Assembly (NCBI GenBank): GCA_008636095.1
Contig: VSJD01000135.1
Span: 1-15,637, forward strand
DNA from: Kiritimatiellota bacterium
Lineage (GTDB): Bacteria; Verrucomicrobiota; Kiritimatiellia; JAAZAB01
Length of the DNA stretch: 15,637 bases
Direction of reading: 5' to 3'
Shown piece by piece: positions 5,923 to 12,032 of the stretch (position 1 is the first letter of the stretch; each line of letters opens with the position of its first letter). The position numbers and the translations under genes were made by a program. The notes beneath the pieces were generated by a model. The model had not been told where the DNA came from. It saw only the letters and a program-made list of their open reading frames with translations, and ran no database searches.

Positions 5923-6810
5923 ATGAACAATAACTGCGGGGGTGTTATAACTTTAAAGGCTGAAAAAATTTCAGGCGGTATTTTCATGCTCACCGGCTGG
6001 CCTGGCGGCAATGTCGGCGTTGCCGTTGGAGATGACGGCATCGTTCTTGTTGATGATCAAGACGCGGCATTGGCCGGGGAGATTCAGTCCGCGCTCCGGA
6101 TAATCTCCGAAAAGCCTGTTCGTTTTGTCATTAACACCCATCATCACAGCGACCATACGGGTGGTAACGCTGTCTTCCGTGATCATGCGCTCATTATTGC
6201 TCAAACCAGCGTGCGCAAACGTCTTGCTTCCGGTGGTATTTGCGGCAACGGCACGTCAACGGAAGCAGTGTGGCCGCCGGCAAATATCAAGGCTTTACCC
6301 GACTGCACTTTTGACCATGCCATTACCCTGCATCTCAACGGCGAAGATATCCGCGTTCTGCACTTTGCCAATATGCATACTGATGGCGATGCGGTGGTTT
6401 TCTTTTCAAAGTCCAAGGTCGTCCACATGGGCGATGTCTTCGTAACCGGGATAAACGGCTGTCATGGATTCCCATTTGTTGATATTGAGGGGGGCGGCAG
6501 TGTGCGCGGCATGATAGCCGGGATTGAGCAACTTTTGCCGCAGATTCCGAACGACGCCATAATAATCCCTGGCCATGGGCAGATTTCAACTGTACAGGAC
6601 GTAAAGAACTATCTCCGGATGCTCAAAAAAACATTTGCTACGGTCGAAAAAGCAAAGACTAATGGCACGACTCTTAAACAATTGCAACAGGAAAAGATTC
6701 TTGATCCATGGAGGGAGTGGAACGGATATTACGACGCCGACAAATACCTGGAGACCATCTATAACGACCTGAACAGCGCAAAACCGAAAGATTTTATTCG
6801 TCTCGAATAG
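5923..6810 (+). CDS. MBL-fold metallo-hydrolase
   Basis: A 295-aa metallo-beta-lactamase-fold hydrolase with a complete dinuclear metal site. H73-x-H75-x-D77-H78 lies in THHHSDHTGG, the third-strand His152 in NMHTDGD, the bridging Asp171 in HMGDVF, and His218 in IPGHG. The general build (N-terminal beta strands with GWPGGNVGVAVGDDGIVLVD, then the metal site) resembles the broad MBL group that includes SoxH-like and flavoprotein-like hydrolases; the substrate is unknown. There is no evident signal peptide. The ATG at 5923 has only a weak AAAG upstream. The gene sits between two 127-bp direct repeats, its start 12 bp after copy A and its stop 14 bp before copy B, so gene plus one repeat form a unit of about 1,041 bp. 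This is the architecture of a mobile or duplicated cassette. Confidence 0.9.
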   Translation: MNNNCGGVITLKAEKISGGIFMLTGWPGGNVGVAVGDDGIVLVDDQDAALAGEIQSALRIISEKPVRFVINTHHHSDHTGGNAVFRDHALIIAQTSVRKRLASGGICGNGTSTEAVWPPANIKALPDCTFDHAITLHLNGEDIRVLHFANMHTDGDAVVFFSKSKVVHMGDVFVTGINGCHGFPFVDIEGGGSVRGMIAGIEQLLPQIPNDAIIIPGHGQISTVQDVKNYLRMLKKTFATVEKAKTNGTTLKQLQQEKILDPWREWNGYYDADKYLETIYNDLNSAKPKDFIRLE

Positions 6811-6824
6811 AACATCAAAGGAAA

Positions 6825-6951
6825 CCTAACCTGACTTATTCATGAAAACTTCGTTTTCATTCATAGTCACTTACAAATCATGCAATTATGTCAATTGCAT
6901 AATTTGCAAGTTTCGACGCGGCGCGTTGCGCCTTGCTCAAGGTTAGCCCTG
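6825..6951 (+). repeat. 127-bp direct repeat, copy B
   Basis: Second copy of the element at 5784-5910, same length. The four differences are all A in place of G on the + strand: within the first hairpin loop side, at both arms of the central palindrome, and before the GC-rich hairpin. Two of the changes break the otherwise perfect central palindrome. Its left edge reads ACCTAAC and its right edge GTTAGCC. It merges directly into the next structured region (6943-7030). Confidence 0.9.
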
Positions 6952-7030
6952 AGCGAAGGCCTGTCTTCAGGCCGTAGTCGAAGCCCACAGGGTGATCTAT
7001 TCATGGCTTTGCATGAATAGATCAGGCTAA
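6943..7030. repeat. Branched inverted-repeat element abutting copy B
   Basis: The outer pair ttagccctga (6943-6952) and tcaggctaa (7022-7030) encloses two hairpins: ggcctg-tctt-caggcc (6958-6973) and a perfect 13-bp stem tgatctattcatg/catgaatagatca with a 6-nt loop (6993-7024). The ctattcatg stem resembles cttattcatg in the 127-bp repeats, so the two elements may share ancestry. Confidence 0.65.
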
Positions 7031-7107
7031 AGTGAGGAAATCAGATATGCCTGCGGTTAACCTATAACGAGGCTTGTCCGCTGCCAGCGATATTCCTCGA
7101 TTAAGCT

Positions 7108-7143
7108 CCCGCCGTCGTCCGGCATTAGCCGGACTATGGCGGG
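7108..7143. repeat. REP-like hairpin
   Basis: cccgccgtcgtccggc and gccggactatggcggg are 16-bp arms with a central 3-bp mismatch around an atta loop; the inner seven pairs (gtccggc/gccggac) are perfect. No T-run follows, so a terminator is not favoured. Confidence 0.65.
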
Positions 7144-7166
7144 CAGGCGGAATGACCGTTCTTGCG

Positions 7167-7196
7167 TGTCATGTCGAGCGGAAGTCGAGACATCTC
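7167..7196. repeat. Dispersed-repeat motif (tgtcatgtcgagcgg type)
   Basis: The stretch begins tgtcatgtcgagcgg and ends gtcgagacatctc. It is partly self-complementary and has the wording of a REP-like motif that I recall as frequent in environmental bacterial genomes. It is a single half here, without an evident partner arm. Confidence 0.45.
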
Positions 7197-7281
7197 TGCT
7201 TGGGTGGCACAACTTTGGCTGTCCCCCGTAACTTAGGGATTACAATTCACAGTGGAAAATGGTTGCCGATGCGTGCCTGCT

Positions 7282-7374
7282 GTGGCACAGTATTCCTGCG
7301 GCTGTGAAGGCCGGGGGCGGCTGGCCTCCCTGGATACGATCCTGAAGGCCGTGGAGAAGTGTGTGAAATCATAA
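7282..7374 (+). pseudogene. coaC: Diverged duplicate of the coaC 3' end
   Basis: This frame encodes SCGCEGRGRLASLDTILKAV, then EKCVKS and a stop, against ACGCEGRGRLAALDTIMAAV, EECLKS in coaC. From 7294 to 7371 the two copies agree at 62 of 78 bases without gaps (79%), and most changes are at third codon positions or conservative. Homology fades just left of 7290; VAQ at 7282-7290 may still match VEQ of coaC. No start codon, flavin site or catalytic His is present, so it cannot be a working enzyme. It lies 284 bp upstream of coaB, where the end of an intact coaC would be expected. The pattern points to an old recombination or insertion at the coaC 3' end, not recent decay. Confidence 0.85.
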
Positions 7375-7406
7375 AACCATTGCATTAGCATCCCACAGGA
7401 TGCTCA

Positions 7407-7533
7407 GGCTGTAGGCTGAGGGCTGTAGACTGTAGGTAAAATCGCGGAAAAAGCGCAAACTTTAGTTCCGGTTTTTTGCCAATGTATTTTATTGATTCCG
7501 ACCTACAGCCTACGGCCTAAACGGCTACAGTCT
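7407..7533. repeat. Inverted pair of GGCTGTA heptamer arrays
   Basis: The left array (7407-7437) reads ggctgta, ggctgag, ggctgta, gactgta, ggt. The right array (7501-7533) is the approximate inverse complement, containing acctacagcctac and ggctacagtc. They bracket about 63 bp of AT-rich DNA and could form a long imperfect stem. Confidence 0.75.
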
Positions 7534-7534
7534 C

Positions 7535-7632
7535 GGCGTCCCTATGGGACGCCAGTGAAACCATTGGACCATTCTACATCAACCCCGCGAAACGCGGGGC
7601 AAGCCATCAACTTTATCCCGCGTCGCGCGGGA
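7535..7632. repeat. Three compact GC-rich hairpins upstream of coaB
   Basis: Perfect stems occur at 7535-7553 (ggcgtccc-tat-gggacgcc), 7583-7599 (ccccgcg-aaa-cgcgggg) and 7616-7632 (tcccgcg-tcg-cgcggga). None is followed by a clear T-run. They lie in the untranslated lead to coaB, which has no recognisable Shine-Dalgarno. Confidence 0.65.
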
Positions 7633-7658
7633 CATTTGCCATAAATCATTTCCTCGTC

Positions 7659-8333
7659 ATGCGTATTCTGATTACAGCCGGACCGACCCGTGAGGCGATT
7701 GACCCGGTGCGTTTTCTCAGCAACCGGTCCAGCGGCAAGATGGGGTATGCCCTGGCGCGCGTAGCCGTGCGGCGCGGGCATGTCGTCACGTTGATTTCCG
7801 GTCCGGTTGCGCTTCGGCCGCCGCCAAAGGTTTCCTTTGTGGCGGTTACGACGGCGGACGAGATGCTGGCGGCAGTTAAACGCTATCTATCCCAATGCGA
7901 TGCGCTCATCATGGCCGCCGCCGTGGCCGACTGGCGGCCACGGCGGGTCAGTGCGCAAAAAATTAAAAAAGCAACCGGATACCGGTTGTTGTGCCTGGAA
8001 CCGACGCCGGATATTCTCAAACAATTGCGGAGCAAAAAGGGTCGGCGCGTATTTATCGGATTCGCGGCTGAAACGGAACGACTGCTGACGGGAGCTCGAC
8101 GCAAATTGGCGGAAAAGGGGCTGGATCTGGTCGTGGCCAATGACGTGAGCCGTCGCGATGCCGGTTTTGAAGTGGACACCAATCGGGTAACGTTGCTGGA
8201 GGCCGGCGGCGGGGTGCGAGTCTTGCCCCTCATGACCAAGATGAAGGTGGCGGCGCGAATCCTGGACTGGCTGGAGGCGCCTGCCCGCAGAGGCTGCGCC
8301 TCAGGCGCTGCAGGCGGGCGGGTCGGCGCGTAG
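7659..8333 (+). CDS. coaB: Phosphopantothenate-cysteine ligase (CoaB), stand-alone
   Basis: This enzyme joins 4'-phosphopantothenate and cysteine (CTP-dependent in most bacteria) in the CoA pathway, the step before CoaC. The 224-aa protein starts directly at the domain boundary: ITAGPTREAIDPVRFLSNRS then SGKMG is the hallmark nucleotide/dimer region, followed by MAAAVADWRP, KIKK (the conserved lysine segment), GFAAET, and ANDVSRRDAGFEVDTNRV. It corresponds to the C-terminal half of the usual CoaBC fusion. There is no good ribosome-binding site before ATG 7659. The final ~17 residues (after ILDWLEA) are Ala/Gly/Arg-rich and encoded by repetitive GC-rich DNA with a gaggc/gcctc hairpin, so they look like a repeat-derived extension. 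It converges on the E1 beta gene with only 16 bp between stop codons. Confidence 0.94.
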   Translation: MRILITAGPTREAIDPVRFLSNRSSGKMGYALARVAVRRGHVVTLISGPVALRPPPKVSFVAVTTADEMLAAVKRYLSQCDALIMAAAVADWRPRRVSAQKIKKATGYRLLCLEPTPDILKQLRSKKGRRVFIGFAAETERLLTGARRKLAEKGLDLVVANDVSRRDAGFEVDTNRVTLLEAGGGVRVLPLMTKMKVAARILDWLEAPARRGCASGAAGGRVGA

Positions 8334-8349
8334 CATTTAATGCATTTTT

Positions 8350-9324
8350 CTATCGATTGATAATCTTGCGGATGACAGCCGTCAGGGACGCCGCGCTCGG
8401 CAGGCAGGCGTCTTCCAATGGTGGACTGAAAGGCATGGGAACGTGTGCGCTACCCACGACCAGTGGCTCGGCGTCAAGCAGGTCAAACCCCTGCGCTACA
8501 ACCCGCCGCACGATCTCGGCGCCGAATCCGCAGGATGCCGGGGCGTCATGCACGACCACCAGGTGTCCGGTTTTTGAAACGCTGTTCAGAATCGTTTCCA
8601 AATCCAGCGGCGCCAGACTGCGCGGATCAATTACTTCTACCGATACCGTACCTTCCAGTGCCTGGGCTGCGGATAGCGCTAACTTCCGGGCATAGCCGAT
8701 TGCCACAACGGTGATGTCGCGGCCTTCGCGGGCCACTTCGGCGACACCCAGTGGGGTCGTCCATTCCCCGTCCGGAACAGATTCCGTTTCGTAATATAAC
8801 TGCCGGTTTTCGATGTAGAGCACAGGGCAATCGTCGCGGATGGCTGATTTGAGCAGGCCCTTTGCGTCGTAGCTGGTCGCCGGCATGACGACCTTGAATC
8901 CGGGCGTGTGCAGGAACCAGGCCTCCAGACTTTGGGAATGCTGGGCCGCCTCGCGGGTACGGGCGCCGGTCTGAGCGCGGACTGTCACCGGAACCTGTAA
9001 TTGTCCGCCGGACATGCCGGCGATCTTGGCCATTTGATTGACGAGCGGATCCATGGCTACGCCGACAAAATCGAAGTACATGAATTCGACAACCGGACGC
9101 AGTCCCGCCATGGCGGCGCCTGCCGCCAGGCCGGTAAACGCCGACTCCGCAATGGGCGTGCCCCGCACTCTTCGCGCGCCAAAACGCTCGACAAGGCCCT
9201 GGGTGGCCTTGAACACGCCGCCGTTTTGATCCACGTCTTCGCCGATGACGAATACCGATGCGTCCCTTGCCATTTCCTCGTGGAGCGCTTCGTTAATAGC
9301 CTGAATGTATTGCAGCATCCTCAT
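8350..9324 (-). CDS. TPP-dependent 2-oxoacid/acetoin dehydrogenase E1 component, beta subunit
   Basis: A 324-aa beta subunit of a two-subunit E1 enzyme, which with the alpha subunit decarboxylates a 2-oxo acid (pyruvate or branched-chain) or cleaves acetoin using thiamine diphosphate. Visible features are an N-terminal INEALHEEMARD, GEDVDQNGGVFKAT, the RVRGTPIAESAFTGLAAGAA block, EFMYFDFVGVAMDPLVNQ, AQHSQSLEAWFLHTPGFKVV, which carries the conserved His region, and a C-terminal VVVHDAPASCGFGAEI transketolase-C domain. Its ATG overlaps the alpha-subunit stop codon as ATGA (9321-9324), implying translational coupling. No E2 or E3 gene follows; the gene is the last of the minus-strand series. Sequence alone does not separate pyruvate from acetoin specificity. 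Confidence 0.9.
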   Translation of the reverse strand: MRMLQYIQAINEALHEEMARDASVFVIGEDVDQNGGVFKATQGLVERFGARRVRGTPIAESAFTGLAAGAAMAGLRPVVEFMYFDFVGVAMDPLVNQMAKIAGMSGGQLQVPVTVRAQTGARTREAAQHSQSLEAWFLHTPGFKVVMPATSYDAKGLLKSAIRDDCPVLYIENRQLYYETESVPDGEWTTPLGVAEVAREGRDITVVAIGYARKLALSAAQALEGTVSVEVIDPRSLAPLDLETILNSVSKTGHLVVVHDAPASCGFGAEIVRRVVAQGFDLLDAEPLVVGSAHVPMPFSPPLEDACLPSAASLTAVIRKIINR

Positions 9325-10268
9325 ATGTTTGCATGCTCCCGCAGAAAAGCGGCGGGATCCGGATACGGACTGCCGCGCGCAAAAGTCACGGCGGTCTCCA
9401 GTTGCGCTTCCACGTCATGCCACGCCGCGCTGATTACCGCGTCCGAAAGTCCGCCCCCTCGTCGCAGATGCTCCAGGGGATCGCGATCCGGCCGGCCCCA
9501 GCGCTCCAGTTCTTCCTTCGGACGCTTATCGGCGATGATGCCACAGTGCGGCTCCACGCGATAGGTTTTGCATTCCAGCAATGTCGGACCATCCCCGGCG
9601 CGGGCGCGCTCCACAGCGGCCGTTGCCGCGCGATACACCGCCAGGCAATCGTTGCCGTCCACGACGATCCCGGGAATACCGTAACCGGCGGCACGCGGTG
9701 CAATGTCCGCCGTGGGCACGGCGGCGACGAACGGTGTCGTGGCCGCATACTGGTTGTTTTCGCAGACCGCGAGATAGGGAAGCTTCCAGAGCGCGGCCAG
9801 GTTCAGTGCCTCATGAAACGTGCCCTGCTGGGCAGCGCCGTCGCCAAAAAACGCCACGGCGATGCCGTCGCGACCTCGATATTGGGCCGCGAACGCCGCG
9901 CCGAGCGCCAGCGTCAGACCGCCGCCGACAATGCCGTTGCCGCCCATAAAGCCGACCCGCGATTCAAACATGTGCATCGACCCGCCGCAACCGCGCGAAC
10001 AGCCCGTCTGCCGGCCCATGAGTTCGGCCACCATTTCCGGGAGATGGCCGCCTTTGGCGATCAGATGTCCGTGGCCGCGATGCGTGCTGAACACGGCATC
10101 GTCCAGCCTTAAAGCCGAGCAAACGCCGACCGCCACGGCTTCCTGTCCGATTGAAAGATGAATGGCGCCGGCAATCTCGCCGGCCTGGTAGAGCTGTTTG
10201 ACCTTTTCTTCAAACAGCCGGATGGTCAGCATGGACCGATACATTTGGATCACAAGGTCTGGTTCCAT
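9321..10268 (-). CDS. TPP-dependent 2-oxoacid/acetoin dehydrogenase E1 component, alpha subunit
   Basis: A 315-aa alpha subunit that binds thiamine diphosphate. The ThDP motif runs from Gly142-Asp-Gly (FFGDGAAQQGTFHEALNLAA) to Asn171-Asn172 (CENNQYAATTP). Upstream are IHLSIGQEAVAVG, FSTHRGHGHLIAKG and GCGGSMHMF, all typical of PdhA/AcoA-type subunits; LLECKTYRVEPH lies near the C-terminus. The short length and the ENNQYA wording recall the acetoin-type (AcoA) group, but this is only a lean. The start codon has a poor ribosome-binding site. The MttB gene stops 185 bp upstream, and a REP-like palindrome lies in that gap, so the E1 pair may have its own promoter. Confidence 0.9.
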   Translation of the reverse strand: MEPDLVIQMYRSMLTIRLFEEKVKQLYQAGEIAGAIHLSIGQEAVAVGVCSALRLDDAVFSTHRGHGHLIAKGGHLPEMVAELMGRQTGCSRGCGGSMHMFESRVGFMGGNGIVGGGLTLALGAAFAAQYRGRDGIAVAFFGDGAAQQGTFHEALNLAALWKLPYLAVCENNQYAATTPFVAAVPTADIAPRAAGYGIPGIVVDGNDCLAVYRAATAAVERARAGDGPTLLECKTYRVEPHCGIIADKRPKEELERWGRPDRDPLEHLRRGGGLSDAVISAAWHDVEAQLETAVTFARGSPYPDPAAFLREHANI

Positions 10269-10341
10269 AGTCTTTATGCTATCAATTTACCCAAGGTTTC
10301 GGGCACTCCAAAAATATTTTCGCATAGCCGGCCTGAGCGCT

Positions 10342-10409
10342 TGTCATTCCCATGAAAATGGGAATCCAGAAAAAGTCAGTCTGGATTCCCGATCAAGTCG
10401 GGAATGACA
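10342..10409. repeat. REP-like inverted repeat with two nested hairpins
   Basis: Left arm 10342-10369 (starting tgtcattcccatg, ending ggaatccag) and right arm 10381-10409 (starting ctggattcccgatc, ending ggaatgaca) are imperfect inverted repeats; each arm also folds on itself (cccat/atggg and cccga/tcggg). The motif is a widely dispersed type. It lies between the MttB and E1 alpha genes. Confidence 0.8.
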
Positions 10410-10453
10410 GAGTGACTAAAAATTTCAAATATGTTTGGATAGTCTTCCGGCCA

Positions 10454-11935
10454 TCAATTCTTGTGGTTTCCCAGTTGGCTTTTTGCCCGTTCCAGAACTT
10501 GGCGGGCAAGGACTACCTGCGCCTCGTGTCCTGTCGGTTTGCGATACTGCGCCAGCAGGGCCTTGACCTTGGTGCGCGCTCTTTGCATGCTTTCGACTTC
10601 GGCCGCCGCGCCCAAGCCCGATCGGCTAAATAGCTCGGGCATCCAGGACTCCTGCCGACAATACTCCGCCGTGTGCGGATGACTCAGAAAATCACCCTGC
10701 AAACCAAAGCCGATTTCCATAATGGCGTCCAGCCCCAATTGTGCTTTTGTTAATGGCCGGTGTTCCAGCAACCGCAACCCCTCCGTGAATTCATAATCCA
10801 AAAGGAGCTGGGCCGGACTAATCGTGAGGCCGGCATCAATATGGCCAACGCCAATATCCGGATGATAACCGGTGAAGGCGGCCACAATCATGGCAAAATA
10901 GGCCTTTTCCAACGTGGAGACCATACCCGGTGTCTTGGTGGGTGGCCATTCCCCCGGTCCCGGTGTCAGCCGGACATCCGTCCACCGTTGGAAAAAGTCC
11001 CAGATCGCCAGGCGGCGCATCGTCGCGTCGAAGGCCGTGAAACTCACTCCACCCGTGTGCATATCCATGGTGCCGGAGATCGCCATCCCGAGCAACGGGA
11101 TTTTACGGGACTGCATCAGGCGCGCGGCCAAAAAGAGCGCCAAGAACTCGGCGGCGACGATGACGACCGTGCCGCCCACCGTGACCGGCATATTCACACC
11201 GGCAACCGGCATGGCCGCCAGCTTTGCCGGATAGCGGCCGGTTTTAAGCATATACACATACCGTTCCGCCGCTACCTTGTCCAGTTTAAGCGGCGAATTG
11301 GGACAGATATTGGCCATCCAATGCCAGTATGGATCCTTAATGCCGAAAATGTCCTCGATCTCTTGAAGATATTCAATTTGCCGGATATCATGCACATAGA
11401 CACCGCGCGGATTGTGCGAATATTCCAGCAGGGTTAATGCGGCTTCCAATGGCTCAATGGGCGCCGGCGTATCGCCGGCGAGGTTCAACACATGTCCCAC
11501 ACCCTGCTTCGGGTGGAGCATGTCGCCCAGTTTGATCAGGGTGATGAAATCAGCATGATTGCCCATGCGCCGCGCCTGCGTCTCGTCATCATAAAAGAAA
11601 GTGCTCAAATTATGGAACATATAGACTGAAGGCGGCGCTTTAAATTCCGGCAAGTCGCCATAGGGCTGATAGCCGGAATAAATATTTAACCGGTTTTCCG
11701 CTTTCAATTGGTCATACCATCCCGATTTATCCTCCAGTCGGAGTGACTCCACAAAGGCCTGCATCATTTTGCGCGGGAAAAGCGCGGTGCGGGTGGTCAT
11801 ATCCACCTTGGCGCCCGCTTCGCCGTAAGCTCGCAATATCTCGTCATTATCGCAGTGAAACCCAAGCTTCGCCAACACATCAAGCACACCGTCGCCAATC
11901 ACCTCAACTTCGCTGTCGTTAAATATGCGCCACAT
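10454..11935 (-). CDS. MttB-superfamily methyltransferase (non-pyrrolysine trimethylamine methyltransferase homologue)
   Basis: A 493-aa protein of the MttB family. Members transfer a methyl group from a methylated amine, such as trimethylamine, glycine betaine, proline betaine or carnitine, to a cognate corrinoid protein. The N-terminus (DGVLDVLAKLGFHCDNDEIL, GAKVDMTTRTALFPRKMM) matches the family's opening, and the C-terminus (LSHPHTAEYCRQESWMPELF, then a KVKALLAQYRKP helix) matches its end. The length is that of full MttB. There is no in-frame TAG, so pyrrolysine is absent and the protein belongs to the larger non-Pyl group (MtgB, MtpB, MtcB and others of unknown substrate). A strong GGAGGT lies 4 bp before the ATG. 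No MttC-type corrinoid protein or RamA-like activator is in the window. Upstream genes on the same strand encode an aminotransferase, an amidohydrolase and an oxidoreductase. Confidence 0.88.
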   Translation of the reverse strand: MWRIFNDSEVEVIGDGVLDVLAKLGFHCDNDEILRAYGEAGAKVDMTTRTALFPRKMMQAFVESLRLEDKSGWYDQLKAENRLNIYSGYQPYGDLPEFKAPPSVYMFHNLSTFFYDDETQARRMGNHADFITLIKLGDMLHPKQGVGHVLNLAGDTPAPIEPLEAALTLLEYSHNPRGVYVHDIRQIEYLQEIEDIFGIKDPYWHWMANICPNSPLKLDKVAAERYVYMLKTGRYPAKLAAMPVAGVNMPVTVGGTVVIVAAEFLALFLAARLMQSRKIPLLGMAISGTMDMHTGGVSFTAFDATMRRLAIWDFFQRWTDVRLTPGPGEWPPTKTPGMVSTLEKAYFAMIVAAFTGYHPDIGVGHIDAGLTISPAQLLLDYEFTEGLRLLEHRPLTKAQLGLDAIMEIGFGLQGDFLSHPHTAEYCRQESWMPELFSRSGLGAAAEVESMQRARTKVKALLAQYRKPTGHEAQVVLARQVLERAKSQLGNHKN

Positions 11936-11969
11936 AATTACCTCCGGTTAGTTTTTAGCTCGATTCATT

Positions 11970-11990
11970 AACCATCAACCATTAACCATT
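11970..11990. repeat. Heptanucleotide tandem array (AACCATY, three units)
   Basis: aaccatc, aaccatt and aaccatt follow one another without gaps in the 97-bp spacer between the Gfo/Idh gene and the MttB gene, 25 bp upstream of the MttB Shine-Dalgarno. The sequence differs from the other two heptamer arrays in the window but the period is the same. Confidence 0.7.
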
Positions 11991-12032
11991 ATCCGCGCGT
12001 CCTTACGTGCGGATTTGGGGCCCGGGCGCCGG

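Larger units (their letters stand above)
6811..7658. other. Long non-coding region before coaB, packed with repeats
   Basis: These ~850 bp hold no intact gene. In order they contain direct repeat B (6825-6951), a branched inverted-repeat structure (6943-7030), two REP-like palindromes (7108-7143 and 7167-7196), a remnant copy of the coaC 3' end (7282-7374), inverted heptamer arrays (7407-7533), and three short GC-rich hairpins (7535-7553, 7583-7599 and 7616-7632). An open frame at 7074-7307 passes through REP-like DNA and resembles no protein. The stretch is the right border of the segment that separates coaC from coaB. Confidence 0.8.

Noticed and set aside
5784..6951. CRISPR array
   Set aside because: Only two repeats, each 127 bp, separated by a full gene; no short regular spacers and no cas genes.
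7074..7307. Open frame of 77 codons before coaB
   Set aside because: It runs through REP-like palindromes and into the coaC remnant in a different frame, and has no ribosome-binding site.
8333..8350. Bidirectional terminator between convergent coaB and E1 beta genes
   Set aside because: Only a 4-5 bp gcatt/aatgc stem with a very short T-run is present; too weak to call.
9333..10112. Long + strand open frame (259 codons) opposite E1 alpha
   Set aside because: It is antisense to a well-conserved gene in GC-rich DNA, where long shadow frames are expected; its composition is Arg/His/Ala-rich and resembles no protein.
10760..11437. 225-codon + strand open frame opposite the MttB gene
   Set aside because: Shadow of the MttB coding sequence; low-complexity His/Arg-rich translation and no plausible start region.
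10454..11935. Pyrrolysine-containing MttB
   Set aside because: The frame has no in-frame TAG and runs uninterrupted to the family's normal C-terminus.
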